Below the pieces are notes generated by a model. It was not told where the DNA came from. It ran no database searches and saw only the letters and a program-made list of their open reading frames with translations. From NCBI GenBank assembly GCA_017437095.1, contig JAFSBW010000033.1, positions 1-64,000 on the forward strand: a stretch of DNA of 64,000 nucleotides, read 5' to 3'. The translations under genes and the position numbers were made by a program. Positions 35,509-43,709 of this stretch are shown piece by piece (the stretch's first letter is position 1; the number at the start of each line of letters is the position of its first letter). Source of the stretch: Oscillospiraceae bacterium (GTDB taxonomy: Bacteria; Bacillota; Clostridia; Oscillospirales; Oscillospiraceae).

Positions 35509-36423
35509 ATGGAGCTGTTAGAAAGAGAGATCCTGGAAAAATACCAGGTAAGAAAGACAAAAGCCCAGAAAGAGGCTTTTATAAGCTACCTGCAAGGCCA
35601 TTTCCCGGCGCTGAAAACGGAGGACTGCTCCTCCCCTGCCGGCAAGAATCTGGTTTTGGGGGATACGGACACAGCCCAGGTGCTGCTTACCGCCCACTAT
35701 GATACCTGCATCCGCAGCTTCTTCCCCAACCTGATGATTCCCCTGCGCCCCGGGCTGAAGGTGCTGTACGGCGTGCTGATCATTTTGCCCATGCTGGTAT
35801 TTTCCCTGCTGGCAGGCTACCTTGTCTACCGGCTTACCGGCATTTATGATCTTTTCCTGCCTGTATATCTTGCAGTGTATTTTCTGCTGTTTGGCCTGAA
35901 GTTCCTCTGGGGCAGGGCCAACCCCCACACCGTCAACGATAATACCTCCGGTGTACTTACAGCTCTGCGCATCTGGCGCAGCCTGACCCCTGAGCAGCAG
36001 GCAAAAGCCGCCGTTGTCCTCTTTGACAATGAGGAAAAGGGCTGCAAAGGCTCCAAATGGTTTAATTCTCAGCGCAAAGAAGCTATGGAAAACAAGCTGG
36101 TATTAAACTTTGACTGTGTGGGCGACGGCGACCATTTTATCCTGGTGGCTGCCCAGGATGCCGAAGCCAGCCATGGCGAAGCTTTAAAAGCCAGCTTCTG
36201 CCCCACCGAAAGCAAAGCCGTTACCTTCGCCAGCGCCAAAAAAGCTTCCCTCTCTTCCGACCAAAAGAACTTTAAACGGGGCGTAGGCATCGCCGCCATG
36301 CACGAGCATAAGCTGCTAAAGCTCTGCTGCGGCCGCATCCACACCCCCAAGGATACCGTGCTGCAAGCAGAAAACATCGACTACCTCACCGGCGCCGCCT
36401 GCCGCTTTCTGGATACGCTGTAA
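35509..36423 (+). CDS. M28-type metallopeptidase with membrane hairpin inserted in the catalytic domain
   Basis: 304 residues with the M28 zinc ligands: TAHYDT (first His, Asp, about 61-66), NDNTSG (about 142-147), FDNEEKGCKGS (about 174-184, general base Glu), NFDCVGD, and the C-terminal RIHTPKDT His (about 276-283). Between the first and second ligands two membrane helices are inserted (about 85-110 and 118-138), tethering the catalytic domain to the membrane on the cytoplasmic or outer face. The metal set is complete, so it is probably an active aminopeptidase-like enzyme; the substrate is unknown. Last gene of the Xre operon. Confidence 0.82.
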   Translation: MELLEREILEKYQVRKTKAQKEAFISYLQGHFPALKTEDCSSPAGKNLVLGDTDTAQVLLTAHYDTCIRSFFPNLMIPLRPGLKVLYGVLIILPMLVFSLLAGYLVYRLTGIYDLFLPVYLAVYFLLFGLKFLWGRANPHTVNDNTSGVLTALRIWRSLTPEQQAKAAVVLFDNEEKGCKGSKWFNSQRKEAMENKLVLNFDCVGDGDHFILVAAQDAEASHGEALKASFCPTESKAVTFASAKKASLSSDQKNFKRGVGIAAMHEHKLLKLCCGRIHTPKDTVLQAENIDYLTGAACRFLDTL

Positions 36424-36433
36424 CTGTAAAAAA

Positions 36434-36461
36434 CGCCCCCAAAGGAACGCCTTTGGGGGCG
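36434..36461. terminator. Terminator between converging operons
   Basis: CGCCCCCAAAGG (36434-36445) / CCTTTGGGGGCG (36450-36461), loop AACG. On the minus strand T6 follows, so it ends the BlaI/M56 operon and probably also the plus-strand Xre operon. Confidence 0.88.
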
Positions 36462-36466
36462 ATATG

Positions 36467-37453
36467 CTATTTCTCTGAATTGGAGCCTTTGCGGTTCAGC
36501 AAAGAGAATATGAGCGCTGTAATACCCCCGGATGCCATAACAATCAGAATATCAGCCGGGGCTAAAACGATCCCTGGGATGCTGTTGAAAACAAATCCTT
36601 CGCCAAAGCTGTACAAATGTCCGTTGAGTAGGATCATTTCTCCAATATACATAAGCAGCGTCATTGCGCCAGCTACAATTGACGGGATCCAAATAGAAAC
36701 GAACCTGCATCTTCCTAAAAGAAAAGAGCCAACAAATACACCGGATGTAACCCCTAAAAGGATAAAGAAAACCGCCATTAAAGCAGCAGACAATGCGGAT
36801 ACCTGAATACTGCCATCTCTCCAAAAGGCTGTGAAACAGGCAAGAATGCACAGACCCAGAAAAACGAAGGAACAAACCGACTGTAAGATCAAGGATTTCA
36901 GACGTTTCTTCTCCCCAGTCTTTACCAACTGGCCGAAGCCGTATAAGCAGTTTAAAACTGTAATGATCAGCACAGCAGAAATAACATAAAAATGCAGCTT
37001 AAACGCAGGGTTATATTCTCCCATTAAGATATCCACAGCGGTTTGTGTCTTGTATGTCGTTACGGTTTCGCCCCAGCCTTCCGGCGGCACATAACACATA
37101 TACATCTGCCAATCTTCCAGCCTTGTAACGGTTTGTGCTGTGGTTACAACAACTCTCCGCTCAAACAGCAGCTCCGCCGCAAAGAATACGACCATGGCTG
37201 CCGCGACGCCACCTGCAAGGGCAAACCGTTTAAACAGCTTGATGCACAGAGGCATTAACAAGGCGCCAACAATGATTGCAACGCTGATGGGCGTGTAGGG
37301 AATGATGTATTTGGGATAGTTCTCTTTCATCACAGTTCCATCCGCGATCATATCGCTAATTACCCGGATACCCATTGATAACGGATAGTATGATGCGATC
37401 AAAACACCGATGCAGCAAAGCAGATAATACCGGCTAAACTGATTATTTTTCAT
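36467..37453 (-). CDS. Membrane protein of the BlaI/M56 operon, unknown function
   Basis: 328 residues with about eight hydrophobic helices and one large extracytoplasmic loop (about 90-150 with WQMYMCYVPPEGWGETVTTY). No family is recognised. The ATG at 37451-37453 follows AAAGGAGAATACAT; the M56 gene ends 13 bases upstream, so it is the third gene of a blaI-M56-X operon. In other such operons this position is held by the resistance or stress effector, so this protein may be what the M56 system turns on. Confidence 0.75.
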   Translation of the reverse strand: MKNNQFSRYYLLCCIGVLIASYYPLSMGIRVISDMIADGTVMKENYPKYIIPYTPISVAIIVGALLMPLCIKLFKRFALAGGVAAAMVVFFAAELLFERRVVVTTAQTVTRLEDWQMYMCYVPPEGWGETVTTYKTQTAVDILMGEYNPAFKLHFYVISAVLIITVLNCLYGFGQLVKTGEKKRLKSLILQSVCSFVFLGLCILACFTAFWRDGSIQVSALSAALMAVFFILLGVTSGVFVGSFLLGRCRFVSIWIPSIVAGAMTLLMYIGEMILLNGHLYSFGEGFVFNSIPGIVLAPADILIVMASGGITALIFSLLNRKGSNSEK

Positions 37454-37466
37454 ATGTATTCTCCTT

Positions 37467-38381
37467 TCAGCCTGCATTTGTCAGCAATACATAGAAAATA
37501 ACGCCGATCAATGCAATGAATACCGCAAGTGACAACCGGGTCATTTTCTTAAAAGACAGAATATTTTCGATCCGTGTACGGATCCTTGCGCCGCCAAAGG
37601 CCGAAGCAAAAACAGTTGTTCCTTGCTTGCTTTCCAGCAAGGATAACGCATATTCCTTTGCGCGATTTTTGCCCAATTGGGCAACCACACGCTCGTCGCA
37701 GGCCAGTTCCAGATCCGCAAGAAATTCTTTTAAGAACAACCAACAAAAGGGGTTAAACCAATGCACCGCAACTACGGCAAAGGCTGCCATTCGCCACAGA
37801 TTGTCCAAGCTTCGAATATGTGCTTTTTCGTGGAGTATCACAAGGTCATTATTGCTGTCTTTAAGCAATGCTGGCAAAACGATTTTTGGCCTTACAATCC
37901 CGTACACCGCCGGGGATATTACTTTCGGCGAAGTGTAAATATTCTCTTTCAGGTGTGTGGCGTCTTTCATCTCGCAAAGCGTTGATATATATGTAACTGC
38001 CAGCAGCAAAATAATAGCCAAAGAAACAATGATCCAAATAACAGAAGCCACGCCGAAGATATTCTCAAGAATGTTTTCTTTGTAAGTTATGGGAAAATAC
38101 GAGTCCGCTGCCATCAGACTATTTGTCATGGAAAAAGCCAATTCCTCCGCTGGTTGATATACAACAACGGTCTTTGTGGTAATTCTGGATAATAGGGACA
38201 TCAGGCTATATGGGCTGTTCATCCCTATAGGAAAGGCCATTCGCAGAAATGGGATCATCCAAAGAAAAACAGTTATCCTTCTTGGGAGTTTTTTTATGGC
38301 TCTAACAAGCATAACGAGCCCACCGGTTATGGCTGCTGTTATGCTCATATTGAATACCCAATAAAATACTTCCTGTAGCAT
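37467..38381 (-). CDS. BlaR1/MecR1-type M56 membrane metallopeptidase, sensorless
   Basis: 304 residues. Four hydrophobic helices (about 1-30, 38-58, 115-135, 280-300) and the M56 zinc motif HEKAH at 184-188 with a downstream Glu region ELACDERV. It lacks the penicillin-binding C-terminal domain of true BlaR1, ending soon after the last helix. It should cleave or trigger cleavage of the BlaI repressor encoded 4 bases upstream when an unknown membrane signal is sensed. First-principles ligand is unknown. Confidence 0.88.
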   Translation of the reverse strand: MLQEVFYWVFNMSITAAITGGLVMLVRAIKKLPRRITVFLWMIPFLRMAFPIGMNSPYSLMSLLSRITTKTVVVYQPAEELAFSMTNSLMAADSYFPITYKENILENIFGVASVIWIIVSLAIILLLAVTYISTLCEMKDATHLKENIYTSPKVISPAVYGIVRPKIVLPALLKDSNNDLVILHEKAHIRSLDNLWRMAAFAVVAVHWFNPFCWLFLKEFLADLELACDERVVAQLGKNRAKEYALSLLESKQGTTVFASAFGGARIRTRIENILSFKKMTRLSLAVFIALIGVIFYVLLTNAG

Positions 38382-38385
38382 AAGC

Positions 38386-38742
38386 TCACCTGTTTTCGAT
38401 CAAATCCCGCAGCGCACTGATCTCCTCTTCGGATAGCGGCTCATCCTCAAGCAAGGCAGAAAACAACGCTTTGCGAGAGCCTCCAAACATTTTCTTTACA
38501 AGAGAAACTGCTTCCACCTTTTGCATTTGATTCTGCGATACCAGCGGTGTGCAAATAAAGCCCGGGTCCTGGCGCTGAATGAAGCCTTTTGCTTCCAGTT
38601 TTTTAATAACCGTATAAGTAGTATTTTTATTCCAACCAATGGTGTCGGCAGCGATCATACTGATTTCTTTTGCCGAAATAGGGTTCTTTGCCCAGATGAT
38701 CTCCATCACCTTGGCTTCGCTTTCAAATAGTTTATCCTGCAT
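38386..38742 (-). CDS. BlaI/MecI-family repressor
   Basis: 118 residues: winged helix (LFESEAKVMEIIWAKNPISA, then GWNKNTTYTVIKKLEAKGFI) and C-terminal dimerisation helices. In this family a protease cut between the two parts inactivates the repressor. The start at 38740-38742 follows GGAGGATTCAT; longer in-frame starts would run through the operator. It binds the palindrome at 38757-38790 overlapping its own -10 box and so controls itself, the M56 protease and the third gene. Confidence 0.93.
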   Translation of the reverse strand: MQDKLFESEAKVMEIIWAKNPISAKEISMIAADTIGWNKNTTYTVIKKLEAKGFIQRQDPGFICTPLVSQNQMQKVEAVSLVKKMFGGSRKALFSALLEDEPLSEEEISALRDLIENR

Positions 38743-38756
38743 ATGAATCCTCCACA

Positions 38757-38802
38757 GACTATTTCTGTAGTCTAGACTATCACAATAGTCTGCCGTTGTC
38801 AA
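38757..38802 (-). promoter_or_regulatory. Promoter and operator of the BlaI operon
   Basis: Minus-strand promoter TTGACA (38797-38802), 17 bases, TAGTCT (38774-38779). A large dyad overlaps it: outer arms GACTATT (38757-38763) and AATAGTC (38784-38790) around the central palindrome TAGTCTAGACTA (38768-38779), which covers the -10 box. A bound BlaI dimer would block the promoter. Confidence 0.88.
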
Positions 38803-38814
38803 TATCCAAAACAA

Positions 38815-38852
38815 AAAATGACAGCATCATCTTTCGAAGATACTGTCATTTT
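38815..38852 (-). terminator. Terminator of mgtE
   Basis: AAAATGACAG (38815-38824) / CTGTCATTTT (38843-38852), with further inner pairing ATCTT/AAGAT. T6 on the minus strand follows. It separates mgtE from the blaI promoter. Confidence 0.8.
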
Positions 38853-38876
38853 GTTTGTCGTATTCGATTCTTTGCA

Positions 38877-40253
38877 TTATACACCCAGCAGGGTTTGGGC
38901 GAAGAGGAAATACACCAGCAGGGACAGGGCGTCCACGATGGTGGAGATAAAGGGGCTGGCCATAACGGCAGGGTCTAAATGCACAGCCTTAGCCAGGATG
39001 GGCAGGCTGCAGCCAACGATCTTGGCGCACACTACCGTAACCGCCAAGGTAAGGCATACTACAGCATCTACCATCAGGGTAATGTCGTAGTTGCCCATGA
39101 GCATTCTGTCCACCAGCCAGATCTTGCCGAAGCAAACCACAGCCAGGGCAATGCCGCACATCAAAGCCGTGCAGAACTCTTTCCACAGAATGCGGCCAAT
39201 GTCCCGGAAGTCTACCTCGTCCAGGCTCAAAGCGCGGATGATGGTAACGGAAGACTGGCTGCCGGAGTTACCACCCGTACCCATGAGCATGGGGATAAAG
39301 GCGGTCAGGGCTACCTGGGCAGCCAAAGCGCCTTCAAAAGCGGTAATGATCAGCCCCGTAAAGGTAGCCGATACCATCAGCAGCATCAGCCAGGGAATGC
39401 GGTTTTTGAAAAGATCCAGGGGCGTATTGCGCAGATAGGTCTTTTCCGAGGGGCTCATACCGCCCATCAGCTCCATATCCTCCGTGGCCTCATCCTGGAT
39501 AACTTCGATGGCGTCGTCGAAGGTTACGATACCTACCATGCGGTCTTCCTTGTCCACCACGGGCAGGGCCAGGAAATGGTAATGGCCCAGCATACGGGCT
39601 ACCTCTTCCTGGTCGGTATGGGTGGTAACGGAGATCAGGTTGGTAAGCATAATGTCCTGGATCAGCATTTCATCGTCCTGGGCCAGGAGCAGATCCTTTA
39701 CCGTAACCAGGCCGATGAGCTTACGGCCCTGGGTAACATAGCAGGTATAGATAGTCTCTTTGTCCACGCCCTGGCGGCGAATGCGAAGAATGCTCTCTTC
39801 TACCGTCATATCCGGGCGCAATGTAACATACTCCGTGGTCATAATAGAGCCGGCGGAGTTTTCCGGGTACTGCAAGATCTGGTTGATGGAGCTGCGCATC
39901 TCCGGGTCGGCATTTTTCAGGATACGCTTGACCACATTGGCAGGCATCTCCTCTACCAGGTCCGCCGCGTCGTCCACATACAGCTCCTGAAGCACTTCCT
40001 TCAGCTCGTTATCGGAAAAGCCCCGGATCAGCAGCTCCTGGGCCTCCGGCTCCATTTCTACAAAGGTCTCCGCCGCCTGCTCCTTGCGCAGCAGACGGAA
40101 AGCCAGAGGGATCTGGCTCTCTTCCAGCTCTTCGAAAATGCCTGCAATGTCGCTGGGATTCATGGTGGTAAGAATATCCCGCGCAGAGGCATACTTTTTT
40201 GCTGCCAGCATTTGCAGCAATGCTTTTTCTACGATCTCAAATCTTTCTGCCAT
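38877..40253 (-). CDS. mgtE: Magnesium transporter MgtE
   Basis: 458 residues with the full MgtE layout: helical N domain (about 1-125), two CBS domains (about 135-255) that sense cytoplasmic Mg2+, and a five-helix membrane domain (about 280-458) with the signature GGNSGSQSS in the pore region. It imports Mg2+ and is gated by internal Mg2+. The start at 40251-40253 follows AAGGAGGAGAAATT. It is expressed from its own promoter (40384-40412) through a leader of about 120 bases that contains a small ORF. Confidence 0.96.
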   Translation of the reverse strand: MAERFEIVEKALLQMLAAKKYASARDILTTMNPSDIAGIFEELEESQIPLAFRLLRKEQAAETFVEMEPEAQELLIRGFSDNELKEVLQELYVDDAADLVEEMPANVVKRILKNADPEMRSSINQILQYPENSAGSIMTTEYVTLRPDMTVEESILRIRRQGVDKETIYTCYVTQGRKLIGLVTVKDLLLAQDDEMLIQDIMLTNLISVTTHTDQEEVARMLGHYHFLALPVVDKEDRMVGIVTFDDAIEVIQDEATEDMELMGGMSPSEKTYLRNTPLDLFKNRIPWLMLLMVSATFTGLIITAFEGALAAQVALTAFIPMLMGTGGNSGSQSSVTIIRALSLDEVDFRDIGRILWKEFCTALMCGIALAVVCFGKIWLVDRMLMGNYDITLMVDAVVCLTLAVTVVCAKIVGCSLPILAKAVHLDPAVMASPFISTIVDALSLLVYFLFAQTLLGV

Positions 40254-40281
40254 AATTTCTCCTCCTTATAATGAGGCGAAG

Positions 40282-40353
40282 CTAATGGCCGGGGCCCACT
40301 ACGGCCCGGCATCTACTTCGGCCCGGGTTTGCAGGGCTACTGTCGCTAGCCAT
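40282..40353 (-). CDS. Leader ORF upstream of mgtE, 23 codons
   Basis: Starts ATG at 40351-40353 after AAGGAGG with a 7-base spacer, begins MASDSS, is rich in Pro, Gly, Arg and Ser, and ends VVGPGH and TAG 28 bases before the mgtE ATG. A stable G/C hairpin (about 40285-40311) overlaps its last codons. Position and strong ribosome site suggest translation of this peptide adjusts mgtE expression, as MgtL does for mgtA in enterobacteria. No homology to MgtL is claimed. Confidence 0.55.
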   Translation of the reverse strand: MASDSSPANPGRSRCRAVVGPGH

Positions 40354-40383
40354 AATGGTACCTCCTTAGATCAAGATAGTTTT

Positions 40384-40412
40384 ATTTTACCCCCGAAAAA
40401 GGGCAATGTCAA
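40384..40412 (-). promoter_or_regulatory. Promoter of mgtE
   Basis: Minus strand: TTGACA (40407-40412), 17-base spacer, TAAAAT (40384-40389). Expected start near 40377, leaving about 24 bases before the leader ORF and about 124 before mgtE. Confidence 0.85.
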
Positions 40413-40422
40413 CGCAGATTTC

Positions 40423-40451
40423 TTGAAAATCTATACAGATTATGCTATCAT
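40423..40451 (+). promoter_or_regulatory. Promoter of the DUF362/chromate transporter operon
   Basis: TTGAAA (40423-40428), 17-base spacer, TATCAT (40446-40451), 29 bases before the ATG at 40481. It starts only 11 bases from the divergent mgtE -35 box, so the two promoters nearly abut. Confidence 0.7.
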
Positions 40452-40480
40452 GGTTTCATACAACAAAAGGAGGATAAACT

Positions 40481-41347
40481 ATGAGCGCAAAAGTATACTT
40501 TTCCCCCGTAATTACTCCCGAAAAGGTAAAAGAAATGGTGGCGCTGGCCGGCAAAGAGCTGCCCGGCAAGGTAGCCATTAAGGTGCATTCCGGCGAAAAG
40601 GGCAACCAAAATTTCCTGACCCCGGAGTTCTGGAAGCCGGTGATCGATGAGATCGGCGGCACTGTAGTAGAATGCAACACCGCTTACGACGGCGCGCGCA
40701 GCACCACCGAGCGCCACCGCCAGCTGTTTATCGACCACGGCTGGGTAAAGCACTTCCCCGTAGACCTGCTGGATGCTTCCGGCCCGGACCTGGAGCTTCC
40801 TATTCCGGGCGGCAAGGTGATTCGCAAGAATTTTGTGGGCAAGGATCTTGCCAATTACGACTCCATGCTGGTGCTCTCCCATTTTAAGGGCCACCCCATG
40901 GGCGGCTACGGCGGCGCGCTGAAGCAGCTTTCCATCGGCCTGGCCTCCGCCTTTGGCAAGGCATATATCCACGGCGCAGGCGTGCCTGAGGAGCTGTGGA
41001 CAGCAGACCGGGACGCTTTCCTGGAATCCATGGCCGATGCCGCCGGCAGCGTTGTGGAATATTTCAAGGGCAACATCCTCTATGTAAATGTTATGAAAAA
41101 CATGAGCGTAGACTGCGACTGCTGCGCCGTAGCGGAAGACCCCTGCATTGCCGACATCGGCATTTTGGTTTCTACCGACCCCATCGCCATCGACCAGGCT
41201 TGCGTAGACCTGGTATACGCCTGCTCTGACCCTGGCAAGCCCCACCTGATCGAGCGCATTGAGAGCCGCAACGGCATCCACACCATCGAGGCCGCCGCTG
41301 CTCTGGGCTACGGCAGCCGGGAATACCAGCTGGTAAATGTAGGATAA
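40481..41347 (+). CDS. DUF362-family protein
   Basis: 288 residues of the DUF362 fold: VAIKVHSGEKGNQNFL near the start, VVECNTAYDGARSTTERH, and SHFKGHPMGGYGGALKQLSIG in the middle. A Cys cluster CDCCAVAEDPC (about 207-217) could bind a metal or cluster. Members are often fused to ferredoxins and are thought to take part in redox or cofactor chemistry; function is unproven. Ribosome site AAAGGAGGATAAACT. The chromate transporter genes follow 7 bases later in the same operon. Confidence 0.88.
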   Translation: MSAKVYFSPVITPEKVKEMVALAGKELPGKVAIKVHSGEKGNQNFLTPEFWKPVIDEIGGTVVECNTAYDGARSTTERHRQLFIDHGWVKHFPVDLLDASGPDLELPIPGGKVIRKNFVGKDLANYDSMLVLSHFKGHPMGGYGGALKQLSIGLASAFGKAYIHGAGVPEELWTADRDAFLESMADAAGSVVEYFKGNILYVNVMKNMSVDCDCCAVAEDPCIADIGILVSTDPIAIDQACVDLVYACSDPGKPHLIERIESRNGIHTIEAAAALGYGSREYQLVNVG

Positions 41348-41354
41348 CCCCGCT

Positions 41355-41921
41355 ATGCAAGAAAAACACAAGCTTTGGACGCTGTTTTCCTCCGTATTTA
41401 AGATCAGCGCCTGCACCTTCGGCGGCGGCTTTGTGATCATCCCCCTGATGCGCAAGCGGTTTTCCCAGGAGCTGGGCTGGATCGACGAGCAGGAGATGCT
41501 GGATGCGGTATCCATCGCCCAGTCCTCCCCCGGCCCTATTGCTGTAAACGCCTCTGTTATGATCGGCTACCGGGTAGCCGGCGTAGGCGGCGCGCTGTTG
41601 GCCGCTTTGGGTACTGCATTGCCCCCTTTGATCATTATTAGCATCATCTCCCTTTTCTACCGGGCTTTCCGGGACAGCGCTGTGGTAAGCATGCTCATGG
41701 CGGGTATGCTCTGCGGCGTGGCTGCGGTGATCCTGGATGTGGTAGTCAATATGATCACCAGCCTGGTAAAGAAAAAGCGGCTCCTGCCTCTGGTTATTTT
41801 GGTAGGCAGCTTTGTGGCTTCTCAGGTCTTCCGGGTAAATATCATCCTGATCATCCTGGTTTGCGGCTTTATCGGCGCTGTGGATACCCTCCTGCGAGGA
41901 AAGGGGGCTGCCAAAGCATGA
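41355..41921 (+). CDS. Chromate transporter family protein, first half
   Basis: 188 residues, one CHR domain with about five helices and the family motifs FGGGFVIIPLM and SSPGPIAVNASVMIGYRVAG (about 55-75). In Firmicutes the ChrA protein is split into two half-size subunits that pair as antiparallel homologues; the second half follows with a 4-base overlap (ATGA). Exports chromate or, more probably in the gut, another oxyanion. Confidence 0.9.
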   Translation: MQEKHKLWTLFSSVFKISACTFGGGFVIIPLMRKRFSQELGWIDEQEMLDAVSIAQSSPGPIAVNASVMIGYRVAGVGGALLAALGTALPPLIIISIISLFYRAFRDSAVVSMLMAGMLCGVAAVILDVVVNMITSLVKKKRLLPLVILVGSFVASQVFRVNIILIILVCGFIGAVDTLLRGKGAAKA

Positions 41922-42481
41922 TCTATTTGGAGCTTTTCTGGAGCTTTTTCCAGGTGGGTCTGTTCTCCATCGGCGGCGGCTACGCGGCTATGCCTTTGAT
42001 ACAGGCTCAGGTGGTAGAGCTGCACCCCTGGCTGACTTTGGGGCAGTTTGGCGACATCGTCACCATTGCGGAGATGACCCCCGGCCCTATCGCTCTGAAC
42101 GCCGCCACCTTTGTAGGCGTGCAGGTTGCGGGCATCCCCGGGGCGCTGATCGCAACGCTGGGCTGCCTGGCAGCGCCCTGCTGCATCGTGATGCTGCTGG
42201 CCTTTTTGTACTACCGCTACCGGGGGCTTAGCCTGGTGCAGGGCATTCTCGCGGGGCTTCGCCCGGCGGTGATCGCTATGATCACCGGGGCGGGCATCAG
42301 CCTGCTGCTGATGGCTACCACCGGGGCGCAGAAATTGCCCAAGGATGTTTCCGCCCTTGATCCCATCGCCGTTGGTCTTTTCCTGGCAGGCTTCTTCGTG
42401 CTGCGCAAATGGAAGGTTAACCCCATCTATGTCATGGCCGGCTGCGGCCTTGCAGGGCTGCTCCTGTACGCAGTTTTCTAA
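41918..42481 (+). CDS. Chromate transporter family protein, second half
   Basis: 187 residues, the partner CHR domain: IGGGYAAMPLIQAQVVE and MTPGPIALNAATFVGVQVAG. The start ATG at 41918 overlaps the stop of the first half. The two copies share the GGG..PL and PGPIA.NA motifs, showing that they descend from an old duplication. Together they should form one heterodimeric oxyanion transporter. Confidence 0.9.
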   Translation: MIYLELFWSFFQVGLFSIGGGYAAMPLIQAQVVELHPWLTLGQFGDIVTIAEMTPGPIALNAATFVGVQVAGIPGALIATLGCLAAPCCIVMLLAFLYYRYRGLSLVQGILAGLRPAVIAMITGAGISLLLMATTGAQKLPKDVSALDPIAVGLFLAGFFVLRKWKVNPIYVMAGCGLAGLLLYAVF

Positions 42482-42488
42482 ACAAAAT

Positions 42489-42519
42489 GCACCTGGCTTT
42501 TCAGCCAGGTGCTGTTTTT
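42489..42519 (+). terminator. Terminator after the chromate transporter operon
   Basis: GCACCTGGCT (42489-42498) / AGCCAGGTGC (42503-42512), loop TTTC, then T6 ending at the stop of the converging aldolase gene. Confidence 0.9.
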
Positions 42520-43556
42520 TATTTCGTTTCCAGCAAAATCTTGCCCAAAGTGTCGATGGCTTCCGGGGTGGTAGCCCAGGAGGTTGCAAAGCGGACAACG
42601 GTATGGCTTTCGTCGTATGCTTCCCAAAAAGAGAAGCCTACCTTCTCTTTCAGCCGCTCCATGTACCCATTTTCCAGCACCACAAACTGCTGATTTGTAG
42701 GCGTTTCCAGGAAGAAGGGCAGCTGCGCCCGGCGCAGCGCCTCTTTCAGCTTTTCAGCCATGGCAATAGCGTGGGCGCTGATTGTTTCGTACAGACCGTC
42801 GGTAAACAGCGCGTCGAACTGCACGCCGACGGTGCGGCCCTTGGCGCTGAGCGCGCCGTGCTGCTTGATGCGGGTAGTAAAATGGCTGGGGGCATTGCCC
42901 TGGGGGAAGACCAAGGCTTCGCCGCAGAGTGCGCCTACCTTTGTGCCGCCGATGTAGAACACGTCGCACATCTGGGCGATCAGCGGCAGGGTCACATCCG
43001 CGCCCATGGCCTGCAGGCCGTAGCCCAGCCGGGCGCCGTCCAGGAAAAGGGGGATATGATGCTCCCGGCATACCCGGTTCAGGCTTTCCAGCTCCCCGGC
43101 GGTATAAAGCGTGCCGTACTCCGTGGGGTGGGAGATGTATACCATGCCGGGGAATACCATATGCTCATGGTTGCCGTCAGCATAGAAGCTGCGGATAAAA
43201 GCATCCACCCCGGCCGCCTCCAGCTTGCCCTCCCTGCCCGGCAGGGTAAGCACCTTGTGGCCGGAAAACTCGATGGCCCCCGCCTCATGGCCGCTGACAT
43301 GGCCGGTATCCGCAGCGATCACGCCCTCGTAAGGGGCAAGCATGGTGCTGATCACCAGCTGGTTGGTCTGTGTACCGCCGGTCAAAAAATAAATATCCGC
43401 TTTCGGGCTTTGGCAGGCAGCGCGGATCTTCCCCCGGGCGCTTTCGGAAAATTCATCCGCCCCATAGGGCGCAGCCTGCACCAAATTGGTACGGATCAGA
43501 GCATCCAACACCGCCCCATGGCAGCCCTCTAAATAATCACTGGCAAAATTCAGCAT
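42519..43556 (-). CDS. Low-specificity L-threonine aldolase family protein
   Basis: 345 residues, PLP-dependent Beta_elim_lyase family: FASDYLEGCHGAVLDAL at the start, ADTGHVSGHEAGAIEFSG, and the PLP Lys in DVFYIGGTKVGALCGE (about residue 206). It splits threonine or allo-threonine to glycine and acetaldehyde, or acts on related beta-hydroxy amino acids. The start at 43554-43556 after AGGAGGTATTATT is preferred; the longer ORF has no ribosome site. Monocistronic. Confidence 0.9.
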   Translation of the reverse strand: MLNFASDYLEGCHGAVLDALIRTNLVQAAPYGADEFSESARGKIRAACQSPKADIYFLTGGTQTNQLVISTMLAPYEGVIAADTGHVSGHEAGAIEFSGHKVLTLPGREGKLEAAGVDAFIRSFYADGNHEHMVFPGMVYISHPTEYGTLYTAGELESLNRVCREHHIPLFLDGARLGYGLQAMGADVTLPLIAQMCDVFYIGGTKVGALCGEALVFPQGNAPSHFTTRIKQHGALSAKGRTVGVQFDALFTDGLYETISAHAIAMAEKLKEALRRAQLPFFLETPTNQQFVVLENGYMERLKEKVGFSFWEAYDESHTVVRFATSWATTPEAIDTLGKILLETK

Positions 43557-43709
43557 AATAATACCTCCTGGGTTTCTAGGAAGAGTATACAAGCAAATGC
43601 CCAGAGATGCAACCATTCTTTTCAAAAGAAGCTATAGTTCTTCTAACGATAAATTTTTGCGCAGGTATTGAAAAACCCTCCCCAAAACGGGGAGGGTCAA
43701 TGCGTATTG

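Noticed and set aside
40254..40380. M-box (ykoK) Mg2+ riboswitch before mgtE
   Set aside because: The leader is only about 120 bases and lacks the conserved M-box core segments I know; a translated leader ORF explains it better.
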